A stretch of 64,000 bases of DNA. It comes from Limnephilus marmoratus. Taxonomy: Eukaryota > Arthropoda > Insecta > Trichoptera > Limnephilidae. The stretch lies in the NCBI GenBank assembly GCA_917880885.1, contig OU862919.1, positions 17,564,001 through 17,628,000 of the forward strand, given 5' to 3'. The notes under the pieces were generated by a model. It was not told where the DNA came from. It was given only the letters and a program-made list of their open reading frames with translations, and did no database searches. Position 1 is the first letter of the stretch; each line of letters opens with the position of its first letter. Made by a program: the position numbers and the translations under genes. Below are positions 10,385-20,867 of the stretch, one piece after another.

Positions 10385-11400
10385 CCCTCCAATGTGCTGT
10401 ATCAGGTCCCTCCGACGTTGGCGATCATTCTTGAAAATGTCTCTCTGTCTTGCGATGCCCGGAATAGCTCCTACACACTTCTAATGCTGGTCCACTCTCG
10501 TATATTTCGCAGCTAAGACATTTGTCTCCTACGAGGCCCTCGGCGACCCTCTATCTTGCCTTTCAATATTAAATGGAACAAGTGATACTTCTCCCCTCGA
10601 AGTATATGATCCAGATATGAAATTTTCCTGATTTTTATTAATGTAAGAAGTTTTCTATCTGCTCTAGCCCGCCTGAGAATTTCTGTGTTGGTGATCATGT
10701 CGGTCCATGGGACCTTGAGCGTTCTCCGGTGAAGCCACATTTCAAAAGCCTCTAACCTGTTCATGGTATTTACTTTCAAGGTTCATGTTTCACATCCATT
10801 TTTTTACAGTGAATACCGCACAAGAATCTCAACTGCTCCCGTCTGGAGCCAGTGAGACTATGGCATCCCCAATTGGGGTATGTTGTGAGGCTGAAGGTAG
10901 TGGGAGGGGAAGGAGGAGGGGAAGAGGAAGGTTGGGAAGTACCTGGCTATTCAGATCTGGTCACTAAACACGGCTAAAGCCATTTTCAAGCAACGTTTCA
11001 ATTCTGAATGGTGGTCTTACACCAGGATCTTCCACTCTGGAACATGCCGCAAATATACTATATATTATTTTAAATTAATTAATTGTGAAAAAACACAAAT
11101 TAATCAAATAAAATTTATTTGCGCATGCCGGGTTCGAACCCGCGACCTCCGGAATGTGAGTCAAGAGTCTTAGCCACTGGACTACGGAGGTCGTCCATTG
11201 GTCCATGTTTCAGCAAAACCGACCACACATAACATTTTAGCATTCTCTGCCTTGGTTTTAAGCTGATGTTGTCATTGCAAAAAAGGCAATTCATTTCAAT
11301 GAACGCAGTTCTTGCTGATTCAATTCTGCACCTAACCTCTACATCTGGGTCAAGAGTCTCCGTGAGAATACTGCCGAGGTATCTAAATCTTTCCACCTTT
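10385..11400 (-). pseudogene. RTE-like reverse transcriptase C-terminus, split by a SINE
   Basis: Reading the minus strand, 11396 to about 11200 gives ERFRYLGSILTETLDPDVEV and SARTAFIEMNCLFC, ending at MLKCYVWSVLL. After the SINE at 10793-11199, the frame picks up as TMNRLEAFEMWLHRRTLKVP, then ILRRARADRKLL and a conserved YLDHILRGEKYHLFHLILKG. It ends near DRQRRRDLI. These are standard post-polymerase motifs of the RTE-type endonuclease/RT common in insects. The catalytic parts are not present. The SINE sits exactly between the WSVLL and the E-W-L-K motif, so the relic was already there when the SINE arrived. Confidence 0.85.
10793..11199 (-). mobile_element. tRNA-headed SINE, 407 bp, complete with target duplication
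   Basis: The tRNA-like head is at the right, read on the minus strand: an A-box CGTAGTCCAGTGGCTAAGAC, and a B-box CGGGTTCGAACCCGG at 11128-11142. Then comes AAATAAATTTTATTTGATTA, a body of about 300 bp, and a short A-rich tail near 10800. The insertion is flanked by a 13-bp direct repeat, GGTTCATGTTTCA (10780-10792) and GGTCCATGTTTCA (11200-11212), one mismatch. The homologous copy at 57770-58160 has the same order. The head resembles a tRNA-Val-like arrangement, but I would not name the parent tRNA firmly. Confidence 0.9.
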
Positions 11401-13105
11401 TCGACATTGCATTCGTGACTGAATCAGCAAAACATGCTATTTTGATTTTAATTTTGATTTCATTCAATAATTCTGTGACATTTCAAAGTTCAATCTCAGT
11501 TTTTGAATTTTCAAATGTATGTAATGTAGGATTTATTTGTTTTTAGCAAGTTTTGTTTTTAAGAAAAGCGATATGAGTTTAATAACAGCCCCCGAAAATC
11601 TAAAACAAGGCAGTGAAACCCAGATTGTCTCTCAGTGGGGTCAATCACAAGATAGGCATTTCCAATATTAAATAATAGCCACTCGAGTTTCTGCCTGTCT
11701 TTTGGAGTGAGAACTAACCGTAACTGTTCTCCATCTAGAAGGGTTAAAGTGATTTCAAGCAACATGTAGGTTGAGAATCATCACGTAAACATGATTTACA
11801 GCACTCGGCATCAGGTCAATAGTCCACAACCCATAAATAATTATAAACCCAGTCTTCCGATTTACAGGCAGGTTTTTAAAAATTCCATTGCCTGACGAAG
11901 GAAATGGTTAGAGTTCAGATGACGTTCACATGGCTTGAATCATTAAATAGTCAAAAAACAGATAATCAATACGTGAACCGCGAATTTGGCTTGTAGCGTC
12001 GGGAGGTAGTAGTATACTGTATACAGGTACAGTGTTGGGGTCATCTTTAAATGGAATAGATAGACACAAGTATGGGTTGTTCATGGTGGGTGTATGGTGA
12101 GTTGCTTTTCACCTTATTTTACTGACAGGGAGCACGTTATGTCTTACCCACACTTAAGCGATCACGATACCTATATTGATGTTTTAGTAGCTTTCACAGG
12201 GTAGGATTCTAGTGCTGGTTTATTTTACTGGGAAAAAAATTGGAAACTGTAGTACATGAGTGTAGTGGTGTAGAATGCCATACGAAAATACCGCGTTCAT
12301 TCGGAGATGGTCGGGTGGTACCATGGTTTCCGAACGTGCGTACAAGTAGAGCAGTCGGCTGTTTGGCGAACCGTGGTCAGACCTAATTAGAGATCGCCTG
12401 TAAACAGACGCTACTCACAATATTTGTTCCTAATATAATTCGCAATAAACCAGTAAAAAATAACTTACGCTGTAATCATTACATTGTGGGCTAGTGAGCC
12501 ACAACTCAAATCAAAGAACATTACAGAAACGATAATCTATTTATGTAAAAGAGAGTGTCTGTAATCTGTGGCGGGCGCGCGGCAGAACACCGGGGGAGCG
12601 GGTGGATTTGTTTCTTATACAAAACAAGAGAAAGGTAACTGTCTAAATCTGATTTCGAAACACATTGTGTACAGTTCGGGTAATGCCGGATAACTATAAA
12701 AGATGCTGCGTGCCGTCTAAATGATAATAGTAGGTAAATATAAATAAAAAGTGTAGATATTATTATGGCTTAAGTATAGTAAAGAACACATTGGATTCAA
12801 CAAACTTGACCGATCGGTGGCTGAGTTGACTAATGTATCTGGTTCCCGGCTTCTTGGGGTTTTTAAATGTTATTCTATTAATTATTATTGTACGACAGAT
12901 TAATCATCCATTTACAGTTCAAGATTTCTTATTTCAATATCCACTGATTTGGAAATTTCATTCAATAGCACCATTCATCTTGTCATTCTGTGCTGTGCTA
13001 AAACATCTGTTCTGCTGTGCGGCATCTGTTCAAGTCGTAGCGATGCCTACCGCTGAAGTTTTCAGGCATATAAGACAGCAATCATAATTGGGCTGGTCCA
13101 ATTAC
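11401..13105. other. Noncoding DNA
   Basis: A minus-strand open frame at 11559-11765 (68 codons, with LTLLDGEQLRLVLTPKDRQK) and a + frame at 12833-13087 with a hydrophobic start are the only notable frames. I recognise neither and cannot call them genes. A GC-rich patch lies at about 12570-12610. Confidence 0.35.
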
Positions 13106-13107
13106 TC

Positions 13108-13215
13108 GACTGGGTAAGTCCTCCATCATTCAAAGGCATTAAGCTTTTAACGATGGTAGTAGGAGATTTTTCAAATATTTCAAAAGGTTATTCGTATTTC
13201 GGGAATGCTAGACTT
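13108..13215 (+). repeat. SINE-like repeat fragment (CCTCCATCA family)
   Basis: Contains GGGTAAGTCCTCCATCA, GGTAGTAGGAGATTTTTCAA and TTCGGGAATGCTAG, diverged versions of the blocks at 8447-8570. Confidence 0.6.
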
Positions 13216-13915
13216 TCTTTAACAAAATAAGTAATAAGTATCTGGCGAACAGCCTATATTCCAGCAATCTAACATTCTGAAAAATCTGGACAAATCCAAA
13301 TTATTCAGGTGAAATGAAACTCCCTACAATATATATATATATATTTTTTATTTTTTTTTTTATTTCATACAATTTTTGAAAGTACACTTTTATATTTTTT
13401 TCTTGATTACCATACTAGGCTAATGCCAGTGTTGAGGTAATCATACATGATATAAGTTATACAGTGTGAGAGCTAGAACAGAATATAGGTTTGATATAGA
13501 AATTATAAGATATTAGAAACAAGAGAAAGAAAAAAGATAAAAATATTTAATTTTTATAACAAGATTTATGTATACGTAAGCACATACACATACAAATGCA
13601 TATACATACACAAATATATATAAATTCTTACAAACACACATATACATAAACATACATTATATAAAGGATTATAAAAAAGAAAATGTTTTAAAGAAGTAAA
13701 AAATAAAATACTATAAAATATAAATTACTAAGAAGTAAGATTTAAATATGTTAATCCAAAATATATTTTTTTTTTTATGAAAGCTAAAATTTGTTCATTC
13801 AGAGGTTTGTCAAGGTAGGTAAATAATCGTCTAGAAGAGTATACATATAGGTTAGATTAGAATTCAGTGAAGTCAGGTTGGAAAAATATGTTAAGTATGA
13901 TATTTTATTTTGTTA
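13216..13915. other. Very A/T-rich noncoding DNA
   Basis: Includes a (TA)n tract near 13330 and CATACACATATA-type low-complexity sequence at 13570-13660. No gene seen. Confidence 0.5.
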
Positions 13916-13929
13916 ATTTAATTTTTTTT

Positions 13930-14345
13930 TTCTTTTGTAATTTTTTTTTTTTTTTTTTACATTAACTCCACACAGGAGGCCCTGAGGAAAATAATTTCCC
14001 TCAGGGCCTATGTCATCTGGGATGCTGTGTGGAGGGTCTTTTTGAGGAGAGGAAGGAATGAACATTGGTCTTGAAGAGACCCATGTTGTAGGAAGGAGGA
14101 AACACAGAGGCCGGCAAATCACTCCACAGCCGAGCTGTTGAACACAAGAACGAGTCGAAGAAACGACCCGTTCTCATGTGACAAATGTCAACCGTGTACA
14201 AATGTTGGGCACGCGTTTGGCGTGTTTCCCGACTATGCACCGGTGCCGAAGGGATCAATGATGCTAGTTCCTCGGAGCATCTTCCATTGTAATACCGGTA
14301 GAACAAGGATAGCATTCCCACCCGACGCCTGTGCTCTAAAAATGC
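13930..14345 (-). mobile_element. 5'-truncated jockey/CR1-like LINE, 3' end
   Basis: On the minus strand the sequence ends in a poly(A) tract (the T run at 13936-13957) after CACACAGCATCCCAGATGAC. The coding remnant, 14013 to about 14345, reads HRRRVGMLSLFYRYYNGRCS, then RMTRTGRFFDSF-type sequence and LPASVFPPSYNMGLFKTNVH, ending at STQHPR and a stop. The longer copy at 43243-45264 has the same C-terminus, so this is the last 115 or so codons of that RT. The truncation point is abrupt at about 14345, typical of incomplete reverse transcription. Its body is close in sequence to the 43-kb copy, so both are relatively young. This copy retains the NGRCSEELAS segment that the 43-kb copy has lost. 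Confidence 0.85.
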
Positions 14346-14399
14346 TTTGTATATATATATTTTTTTGTAAATACCGGACAAATAGTGTGAGACTTCGTC

Positions 14400-14880
14400 T
14401 TTATATGGCTGGTTAAGGGTTGCAATTAAAGTCTAAATTTCATTTGTGGGCACTATGGACTGTTTGGAATTCTTCCGTCGGGTTTTCCTGTCTGTGGGGT
14501 TTTTGAAATCGAGTCCACAAAAACTACGTTTAAATTTTCCCAAATTAGTTGATGTCCAGCCCTGCCCAAATAGCCCAATACAATCAGTGGGTACCGTGTG
14601 ACCCATATTAAGTATTAACCCACCGACCTAATTCTGCCAACATCAATGTTTTAACTCACAGTGGTTCCTATTAGTCGCTTTTCAGTTAGATACGTACATA
14701 CTTAAGCAAGGTTCTCCCATTCTTCTAAATATAACAATTCTAAGTGATAGTAATCAAATCATCGTGGTTACCGACCTGTTTCAAATAGAAACTAATTAGA
14801 AGTTCGTTTTCATTAGAATAACTTCATATCTATTTTTTTATGTTTTTTTATTTTTATTTTTTTTTAATTTTATTTTTTTT
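14400..14880. other. Noncoding DNA
   Basis: No gene recognised; ends in a T-rich tract at 14833-14880 next to the SINE. Confidence 0.45.
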
Positions 14881-14883
14881 TAG

Positions 14884-15003
14884 ATTGCTTGCCATGTAAG
14901 CAAATGTCCTGGGTTCGAGTCCCAGAGATGCCAATATATTTATCTGATTTTTCTGTCTTCACATTTTCGATTGAGTTTCGCTAATATTGTCTTCATTTAA
15001 TTA
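14884..15003 (+). repeat. tRNA-derived SINE, 5'-truncated copy
   Basis: Begins within the anticodon arm (GCTTGCCATGTAAGCAAATG), then B-box CTGGGTTCGAGTCCCAG, then a tail with TCTGATTTTTCTGTCTTCAC and TTTCGCTAATATTGTCTTCA. The same tail follows the same tRNA-like arm in the minus-strand copies at 48761-48901 and 49175-49315. Confidence 0.8.
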
Positions 15004-15119
15004 AGTAATATATCTTTGAACAAGATCCTGATTAAATACTCTCTGTTTACTTTTAATTATTACTTTACTTTTCACCTTTCACTAATTCTTTACTGTTTCT
15101 TCTCGCAGTTCACCAATTT

Positions 15120-16620
15120 TTTAATCAATTCCATGGACAAAAACAAACAGATTGACTATGTGTGTACGGATTTTCTCAACACTTTCGACATGTTGTTTCA
15201 TGAAAAATTCTTCAGTATTTAAAAAAATTTTACTTACGAGTTTCAACGACATGGTGAAATATCTTAGAATTTCGGAATGCTTCAGAGGTATTTTAAATGT
15301 GTTGTATAATTCTTGTTTTAGAAGTTGAAATACCATTTTAGAAACTAGATAAAAATATCTTTGAGATGTTTGTATATTAAATAATCAAGGACTCGAAACG
15401 TCAAAGTACTTGAATGAATTTGATATTTAGAAAACATGTAACTTCCATTTCATGCCGTTCATACGGAAATAAAATATGTTTATTTTTTCAAACTTTCAAC
15501 TGCCAACGAAAAAACTACGCCAATTTGTAATCATATACATTAACGGAGAAAAATAATTATTTCTCTTTTCAACGACGAACAGATGACATATCTCCGCATT
15601 ATATGAAAACGACAAAATTCACCAATGATGTTTTGATCTCTCTATTGTATTGTGATATTTGTGGCTATTAATGTTCTTCCGAGGCTCGAGGGGTTAAATA
15701 AACTCGATAAACTTGGTATAAGTGGAAATCTTCTCTAATTGTTCTCATCTTACATTAAAGACAAAAGTTGAGCTGTTGCCCTAAAAGGTTACATGTCACT
15801 GATAATAACCTTTCCCCGGGAGGTACTTCAAGGTTCCTATTTAGGGCCCCTGCTCTTTACTTTATATTCAATGACATCAAATATGTCATCAGTCATTCAG
15901 ATTTCATTATTTACGTTGACGATATGAAAATATACAAGTGCATCAGCTCAGCAAATAATTGCAAAAAAATTTAAGAAGATATCAATAAAATTAATGAATG
16001 TTGCACGGAAAATCATTTATTTCAAAACATGAATAAATGTAACTCGATAATATTTTCAACTAAAAGTCATTCAATCATCCACACTTACCATCTGAACTAC
16101 GTTCCTCTTCAACGAGTTTGAAAAAAATCAGAGACCTTGAAGTATTTCTTGAATCTAAATTCCGATTTAATTATCAGCCCTGAACACAACATCTTAGAAA
16201 AATCCCGCAAACAAGTGGGCTTCATTGTACGCATCATAAAACCGTTCGATACATCTTTTACAATTAAACTTTTATTCTGTATGTATATGGTATACGTAAG
16301 ATCTCATCTCGAATTTGCATCGGTCATTTGGAATCCTCATACCAAACTTATATTAACTGAATTGAAAATATTCAAACACAAATTTTTGAAACACCTGTTG
16401 TATTGTTTTGAAAAACATCAGTGTGACCCTATTCCTCTTTACAAACGAAGAAAAAATTTACTGTTTCTGTATATGATTATGAACTTCCTTATTGACTCAC
16501 CACCTTACCAGCCCTATTAGAAAGGATTGGAAATATCAACGAGAACTTTGTAATCATTTAAAAAAATAGCAGCCAAAAATATTGGAAAACAAGTTGCAGA
16601 TTCCTCAGGCCCCCTGTGTG
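15120..16620 (+). pseudogene. Degenerate jockey-like reverse transcriptase
   Basis: Several RT blocks survive in order but in different frames. QIDYVCTDFLNTFDMLFHEK (15148-15205) matches the V-Y-x-D-F-x-K-A-F-D block, with the catalytic Asp kept. A damaged GS-x-LGPLLF-like segment lies near 15830-15850. SDFIIYVDDMKIYKCIS (15895-15945) is the Y-x-D-D catalytic box. QVGFIVRIIKPFDTSFTIKL and VRSHLEFASVIWNPHTK (16200-16345) are the thumb blocks, and CDPIPLYKRRKNLLFLYMIM the C-terminal block. Stops and frameshifts separate them. No endonuclease was seen. It is the longest copy of this family in the window and clearly dead. Confidence 0.85.
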
Positions 16621-16700
16621 GAACTCATGTAAAAAAGGTGATATTGTTAATTCTGATTTTGAAATGTGAGATCGCCAGAAATTATTTAAAAGTAAATAAG

Positions 16701-16775
16701 CCCCAATGGCCGAGGTGGTTAAGACGTTTATCCCGGTAAGACAAGAGACCCTGGGTTCGATTACCAGATGCAACC
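16701..16775 (+). repeat. tRNA-like sequence / SINE head
   Basis: Contains the A-box-like TGGCCGAGGTGGTTAAGACG and B-box TGGGTTCGATTACCA with GGTAAGACAAGAGACC between them. A functional nuclear tRNA is unlikely: I could not pair a 7-bp acceptor stem, and the same block order is present in the MITE-split sequence at 5195-5970. It is either a SINE head or a tRNA pseudogene. Confidence 0.6.
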
Positions 16776-17500
16776 GTTACCTATTATTTTTCTTCAGTGA
16801 TGTATTAGAAATTGATATCCAAGCTTGCCAAGCGTCACTGAGAATCAGCCTTTTGTCTTGCTTACGCCCACTTATTTCTATTTGCGAAAAAGGGATACCA
16901 AGAGTAGATGATCATCGAATTGGAATATTCGAAATTTCTAACGGCTATTTCAAATCTCATCAGTGTGTTGGTAAAAATAAGCTTGTTTCTAATTTTCGCA
17001 TGATATTTTTTTCTAGCTTAACAACTGGAAATTGCTTAACAACTTTGAAATTACATGTTTGAGTACTGTAGCGATACCTATATTTTAGGTATTTTATTGA
17101 TGATTGAAAACTTTACTGCGTTGTTACTTATTACGGAATAAATTGAATCATTTCGAAACCGAATTGCAAGGATTCAGACGCAATTTCAGGATTCAAAGTG
17201 TAATTAGATTTAAACTAATGCAAGGGAAGGGTGCAATATTTGCATTGTTCACAGTTAATTACAGTTTTAATAACCACAACAGACCACGGCATCACATCAT
17301 ACTCAGGGCCGCACTTACTTTTGATTTTAAATAATATTTAATTTGTTAAAACAAAAACGATGCTTCATAAAAAAATATTTTTGAACGCTCACATGTTTTA
17401 ATCTTAAAATTTTCGTTTTTTTTTACTGGCAATAAGACACAATTTATTAAGCTTTCAATTTTTTTTAAAGAATTTATGTACAGATAAGTTTTAAGATTTT
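16776..17500. other. Noncoding DNA
   Basis: An open frame at 16706-17062 starts inside the tRNA-like sequence and has no recognisable motif. Nothing else supported. Confidence 0.4.
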
Positions 17501-17503
17501 CAC

Positions 17504-17652
17504 GGCCAGAAGCATTTTCGTTATATGTTTTTGGGGTGTTGTGCCGTGTTGCGCTACCTCCTTCTTTAGCCAACGTTTCGGACATCGTTGCAGTGTCCAT
17601 CATCAAGGTAGCGCAACACGGCACAACACCCCAAAAACATATAACGAAAATT
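17504..17652. repeat. Inverted Penelope-like end with hammerhead-like core
   Basis: Two arms, about 17504-17556 and 17603-17652, are inverted copies (GGGGTGTTGTGCCGTGTTGC, then GCTACCT) around an asymmetric centre. On the minus strand the centre carries TTGATGA, helix GGACA/TGTCC, and GAAAC, then GTTGGCTAAAGAAGG. The same block occurs singly at 19370-19490 and 57020-57110, and as a second inverted copy at 40335-40465. CUGANGA plus GAAA is the core of hammerhead ribozymes, known from terminal repeats of Penelope-like retroelements. No RT of that class was seen nearby. Confidence 0.65.
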
Positions 17653-17890
17653 TATGTACATTATATTAATAAAAGAATCAAAAATATTTTGTTTCAAAAT
17701 GAAACTTGTTTCTTTACGAGCGTTACTAATGTTAGTTAAGTGCAAGCTTTACACGAAATGAGAGCAGTTTTACACATATCTACTGGGGTACATATTGAGT
17801 TCCGCAGATAATTAGGATTAAGCTCGCCTGTATTTACGACTCTGTAAAGGTTCCATAACCATACTAAAGTAGAACATTGAAGTAAAGTAA
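17653..17890. other. Noncoding DNA
   Basis: Nothing recognised; lies between the inverted repeat and the CCTAA-containing duplication. Confidence 0.4.
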
Positions 17891-17896
17891 AAAAAA

Positions 17897-18062
17897 AATA
17901 GAAACACAAAATGTACCTACCCTTAACTTAAATTAACATATCTTCATCTCACCTAACCTAAACTAACACAACCGAACCCAAAATAAAGTTTAAAACGGTG
18001 GAAACACAAAATGTACCTAACCTAACCTAACCTCACCTAAGGTAACCTAACCTAACCTAACG
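17897..18062 (+). repeat. Interstitial CCTAA (TTAGG-type) telomere-like repeats
   Basis: Block AAACACAAAATGTACCTA occurs at about 17903 and 18002, each followed by CCTAA-type units: scattered in the first copy, and in the second a run CCTAACCTAACCTAACCTCA, then CCTAAGG and CCTAACCTAACCTAACG. CCTAA is the complement of the TTAGG telomere unit of most insects. With about eight units it is an internal repeat, not a telomere. It lies about 350 bp upstream of the signal-peptide exon. Confidence 0.75.
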
Positions 18063-18406
18063 GATTGTCCTTGTTTTGCCGGTACCTCAACGGAAGATTT
18101 TCCATAGAACTAGCTTTATTGATACCTTGGCCAACGATGCACAGTCGGGAAATACGACGTATGCACGTCAAAAATTAAAATTTGTACACGGTTGACATTT
18201 TTCACTTGAGAACGAGTTGTTTTTACGACTCGTTCTTGAGTAATCTTGAGTTTATGTACTACTTTTATTGTACTATTTTTTGTGACTGTTCTGTTTTTTA
18301 CCCTCGGTAACAAATTTGGCGTGTACAAGATGTGTATGATAAGAATATAATAGCAATGGAATCTAACGTTTAATATTTATAGTTTGTATTGTTGTGTATG
18401 TTTCAG

Positions 18407-18548
18407 TCAGTGCGGGATGTGCCCCCCTATGCTCTTGCCCCCCCGCTGAGCCCGGGCCATGGGCGCGCCCTAGAGCTGTGGCGCGCGGCGCCCAATATGA
18501 CCCTCCCGCTCCTCGCTGCGCTACTGGTTTTACAAACGAGTTTCGCTG
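18407..18548 (+). CDS. Signal-peptide exon of a secreted/membrane FN3 protein
   Basis: The exon follows an acceptor (GTATGTTTCAG, ending at 18406) and ends at a consensus donor (GCTG|GTAAGT, GT at 18549). The likely start codon is at 18497, giving MTLPLLAALLVLQTSFA plus the first base of a Gly codon: a short n-region, a Leu/Ala-rich core and a small-residue cleavage site, i.e. a typical signal peptide with predicted cleavage after Ala. The 90 bases before the ATG are GC-rich (unlike the surroundings), and are also open in frame, so they are either 5' UTR or coding if a start lies in an upstream exon; I prefer 5' UTR. The phase (1) matches the FN3 exon at 39459. Gene identity is inferred; no promoter was identified. 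Confidence 0.65.
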
Positions 18549-19085
18549 GTAAGTTATTAAATATCACAAAATGCAGTTCGACAATCACAAACAAACGAGT
18601 TTTGCTTTTATGTTATTACACATCACAAAATATAGCTCGACAATTCTACCCAAACGAGTTTCGCATTTAAGTTATTAAATATTTCACAAATTACAGCTCG
18701 ATAATCCTATGGGTGCAGGTTTTACAAACGAGTTTCGCTGATAAGTTATTACATATCACAAAATACACCTCTGCGATTCTATATAAACGAGTTTTGCTGG
18801 CAAGTTATTTCAAATCACAAAATGCAGTTAAAAAATGGATCACGGACGTGTTTCGCTTGTCAGTTATTATTAATGATCTATATAACCTCAAAATAAAGCG
18901 TGACAATCCTCTTTGTGCAGTTTACAAACGAGTGTCGTTGATGTCTTATTACATACATATCCCAAAATAAAGCTTGATAATCCTATCTATGAAGGTTTAC
19001 AAACGAGTTTCGCTGTTAAGTTATTAGTTACCTATTACATATCACAAAATTCAGCTCGACAATCCTACACAAATGATGCTTGTCA
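18528..19085 (+). repeat. Tandem array of the exon end and splice donor, 8 copies
   Basis: The last 20 or so bases of the exon (ACAAACGAGTTTCGCTG) plus the donor and about 45 bp of intron (ATCACAAAAT, CAGCTCGACAATC) are repeated with a 60-78 bp period. Copies start near 18528, 18591, 18650, 18719, 18784, 18843, 18919 and 18995. At the donor position the true copy has GTAAGT; the others have TTATGT, TTAAGT, ATAAGT, GCAAGT, GTCAGT, ATGTCT and TTAAGT. So only one decoy keeps GT and one a GC donor. Copies at 18719 and 18921 are preceded by acceptor-like TGCAG. Confidence 0.85.
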
Positions 19086-19365
19086 TTACAGGATGAGGAG
19101 GATCATGAAAACAACATAAATTCCGTAAAACTCCAATTTCAGTTGTTTTAAAAATATGTTAAGATTAAAAATCATGATTAATGGAAACCAATTTATATCA
19201 CCTAATTTTAACACCACCCAAATGCAAAACCATTACATTTACCAAGCCGTCATACAATATTATAATGTCCCTGTTGAATTGGGCCGAATTTTTAACAAAG
19301 CAGTATAAATACCTAAAATAAAATAATAAAACTTTTTTAAATATGTTAATATTAAAAAAAATAAA
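19086..19365. other. Intronic noncoding DNA
   Basis: Nothing recognised. Confidence 0.4.
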
Positions 19366-19369
19366 AGCA

Positions 19370-19490
19370 AGAGAAATATTTTCGTTATTTGTTTTTGAGG
19401 TGTTATGCCGTGTTGCGCTACCTCCTTCTTTAGCCAAAGTTTCGGACAGCGTTGCAGTGTCCATTATCAGGGCCGAATCCGTCAGATCCA
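19370..19490 (-). repeat. Penelope-like end with hammerhead-like core (single copy)
   Basis: On the minus strand: GGCC, CTGATAA, T, GGACA...TGTCC, GAAAC, TTT, GGCT, over 19432-19474, followed by AAAGAAGGAGGTAGCGCAAC and CACGGCATAACACC. GGCC before and GGCT after can pair as stem I, GGACA/TGTCC as stem II. CTGATAA departs from CUGANGA by one base, and the 16.2 position is T instead of G. Probably a decayed copy. Confidence 0.6.
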
Positions 19491-20440
19491 GTAGATGTGT
19501 AATTTTCAGTGGTGAAATGTGTGCTTATTTACTTGGAGCGATACCGTGTCGCCAGCTCCACTACAGTCACCGGTACAAAATAACCGTGACAAGTTGCCGC
19601 GGAGCGGAATAGAAAGTTCACTAAATCGTGGTATTTATACTAGCCTGGGGCACGTCCCTTTGCGAGTTGTCGACGGAAGTGGCTCCATCTTTTAACGAAT
19701 TCTAAAATTAGAAATCACAAAGGAATATTAGAATTAGAATTACAATGGTTAAAGCGAATTTAGCCAATATAAAGGTATAAAACAAAATGGTTTAAGAGAA
19801 ATTTTATTTACCAAACACATTAAGAATCGTTGATCCTTTATCAGGAAAAAGAGCTCCTCTTTTTTATTACATGTATACCTACATGTGTACATGACCAAGA
19901 CTGCCATTATAATGTGTATTTCAGTTAAATAATGTAATTTATAAATTTTGAAATGTAGACTTATTTAGCACCGTTGTGCTTTGAAACTCGATAAAACGAA
20001 AAAACTACACCAAAAAGAGACAAACACATACTCGTACATCTATAAGGTTTATCCTGCGAGAGAATGAGATAATATAATAAGAATAATCGGTCTCCTCTTT
20101 GTGGCTTGCTTTGTAGTCTCCCCAAGCTTGTCCACTATAATTTTCGGTTTATCAATCTCTATCAGATATGCTCAGATTACTCGTAAACACCACCAAATCA
20201 GTAATAATACAGGAAAACTTGCAGTCAATTAAAAAAATTCGATGTTTTCTGGGTCACTAGTAAGATATTTCAAAATTTAATTTAATTTCTAATAGGATAT
20301 TTCAACATTTAATGTACCGGACCGTTATGCCCCCGGTGTAAATAATCAACATTCGATTTATGGTGAGCTTTCGAATATTGCTTTCCTCTTCATCTCAAAA
20401 CTTTTTATTTGGAGATGTCTGACAACCGAACGATCATATC
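19491..20440. other. Noncoding DNA
   Basis: No gene or shared repeat recognised. Confidence 0.4.
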
Positions 20441-20444
20441 CTAC

Positions 20445-20820
20445 TAATATTACAAAGGCGAAAGTTTGTATGAATGTATGGATGTATGTATGTTTGATAC
20501 TCTTTCACTCAAAAAATACTGAATGGACTTTAATAATTCTTTCACTAATGGAAAGCTACATTATTTGCGAGTAATAAAGGCTGTACATATTGGTAATCCC
20601 TGGCGTTATGAAATTATTTATTATTCGTTTATTGTCCAGACGAAAAGCAAAACAAATCGTTGCTTAGTAACTATAAGTAATTATTTGACGTGCACTGTCA
20701 TTTTGTTATTTGTTTAGGTTCCTATAGAGATCCCTTTGATAGTTAAAATTTAAATACATATGAAATGCTAATCTATACTAATATTATAAATGCGAAACTG
20801 CGAGTGTTTGATTGTAACGC
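20445..20820 (+). repeat. Dispersed insect repeat fragments (ACTAATATTA-type)
   Basis: Blocks CTACTAATATTACAAAGGCG with AAGTTTGTATGAATGTATGG, and CTATACTAATATTATAAATG at about 20773, are characteristic of a very common insect repeat end. The minus-strand block at 36490-36600 (TAGTTTTTGCGTGAAAGAGT and TAGTAGGATAT) is a further copy. Confidence 0.55.
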
Positions 20821-20867
20821 TTTAAAAAGTTTCTAAATTAAGATACCTTACGTACATATTTTACAGA

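Noticed and set aside
11128..11200. Functional tRNA gene (Val-like)
   Set aside because: It is the head of the SINE at 10793-11199 with a target duplication; the second copy at 58090-58160 has a damaged B-box.
17897..18062. Chromosome end
   Set aside because: Only about eight units, interrupted by unrelated sequence, and unique DNA on both sides.
18389..18970. Coding sequence continuing past the donor at 18549
   Set aside because: The reading frame continues only because the tandem repeat keeps copying the exon end; the consensus donor GTAAGT, the signal-peptide boundary and the phase match to the FN3 exon favour splicing there.
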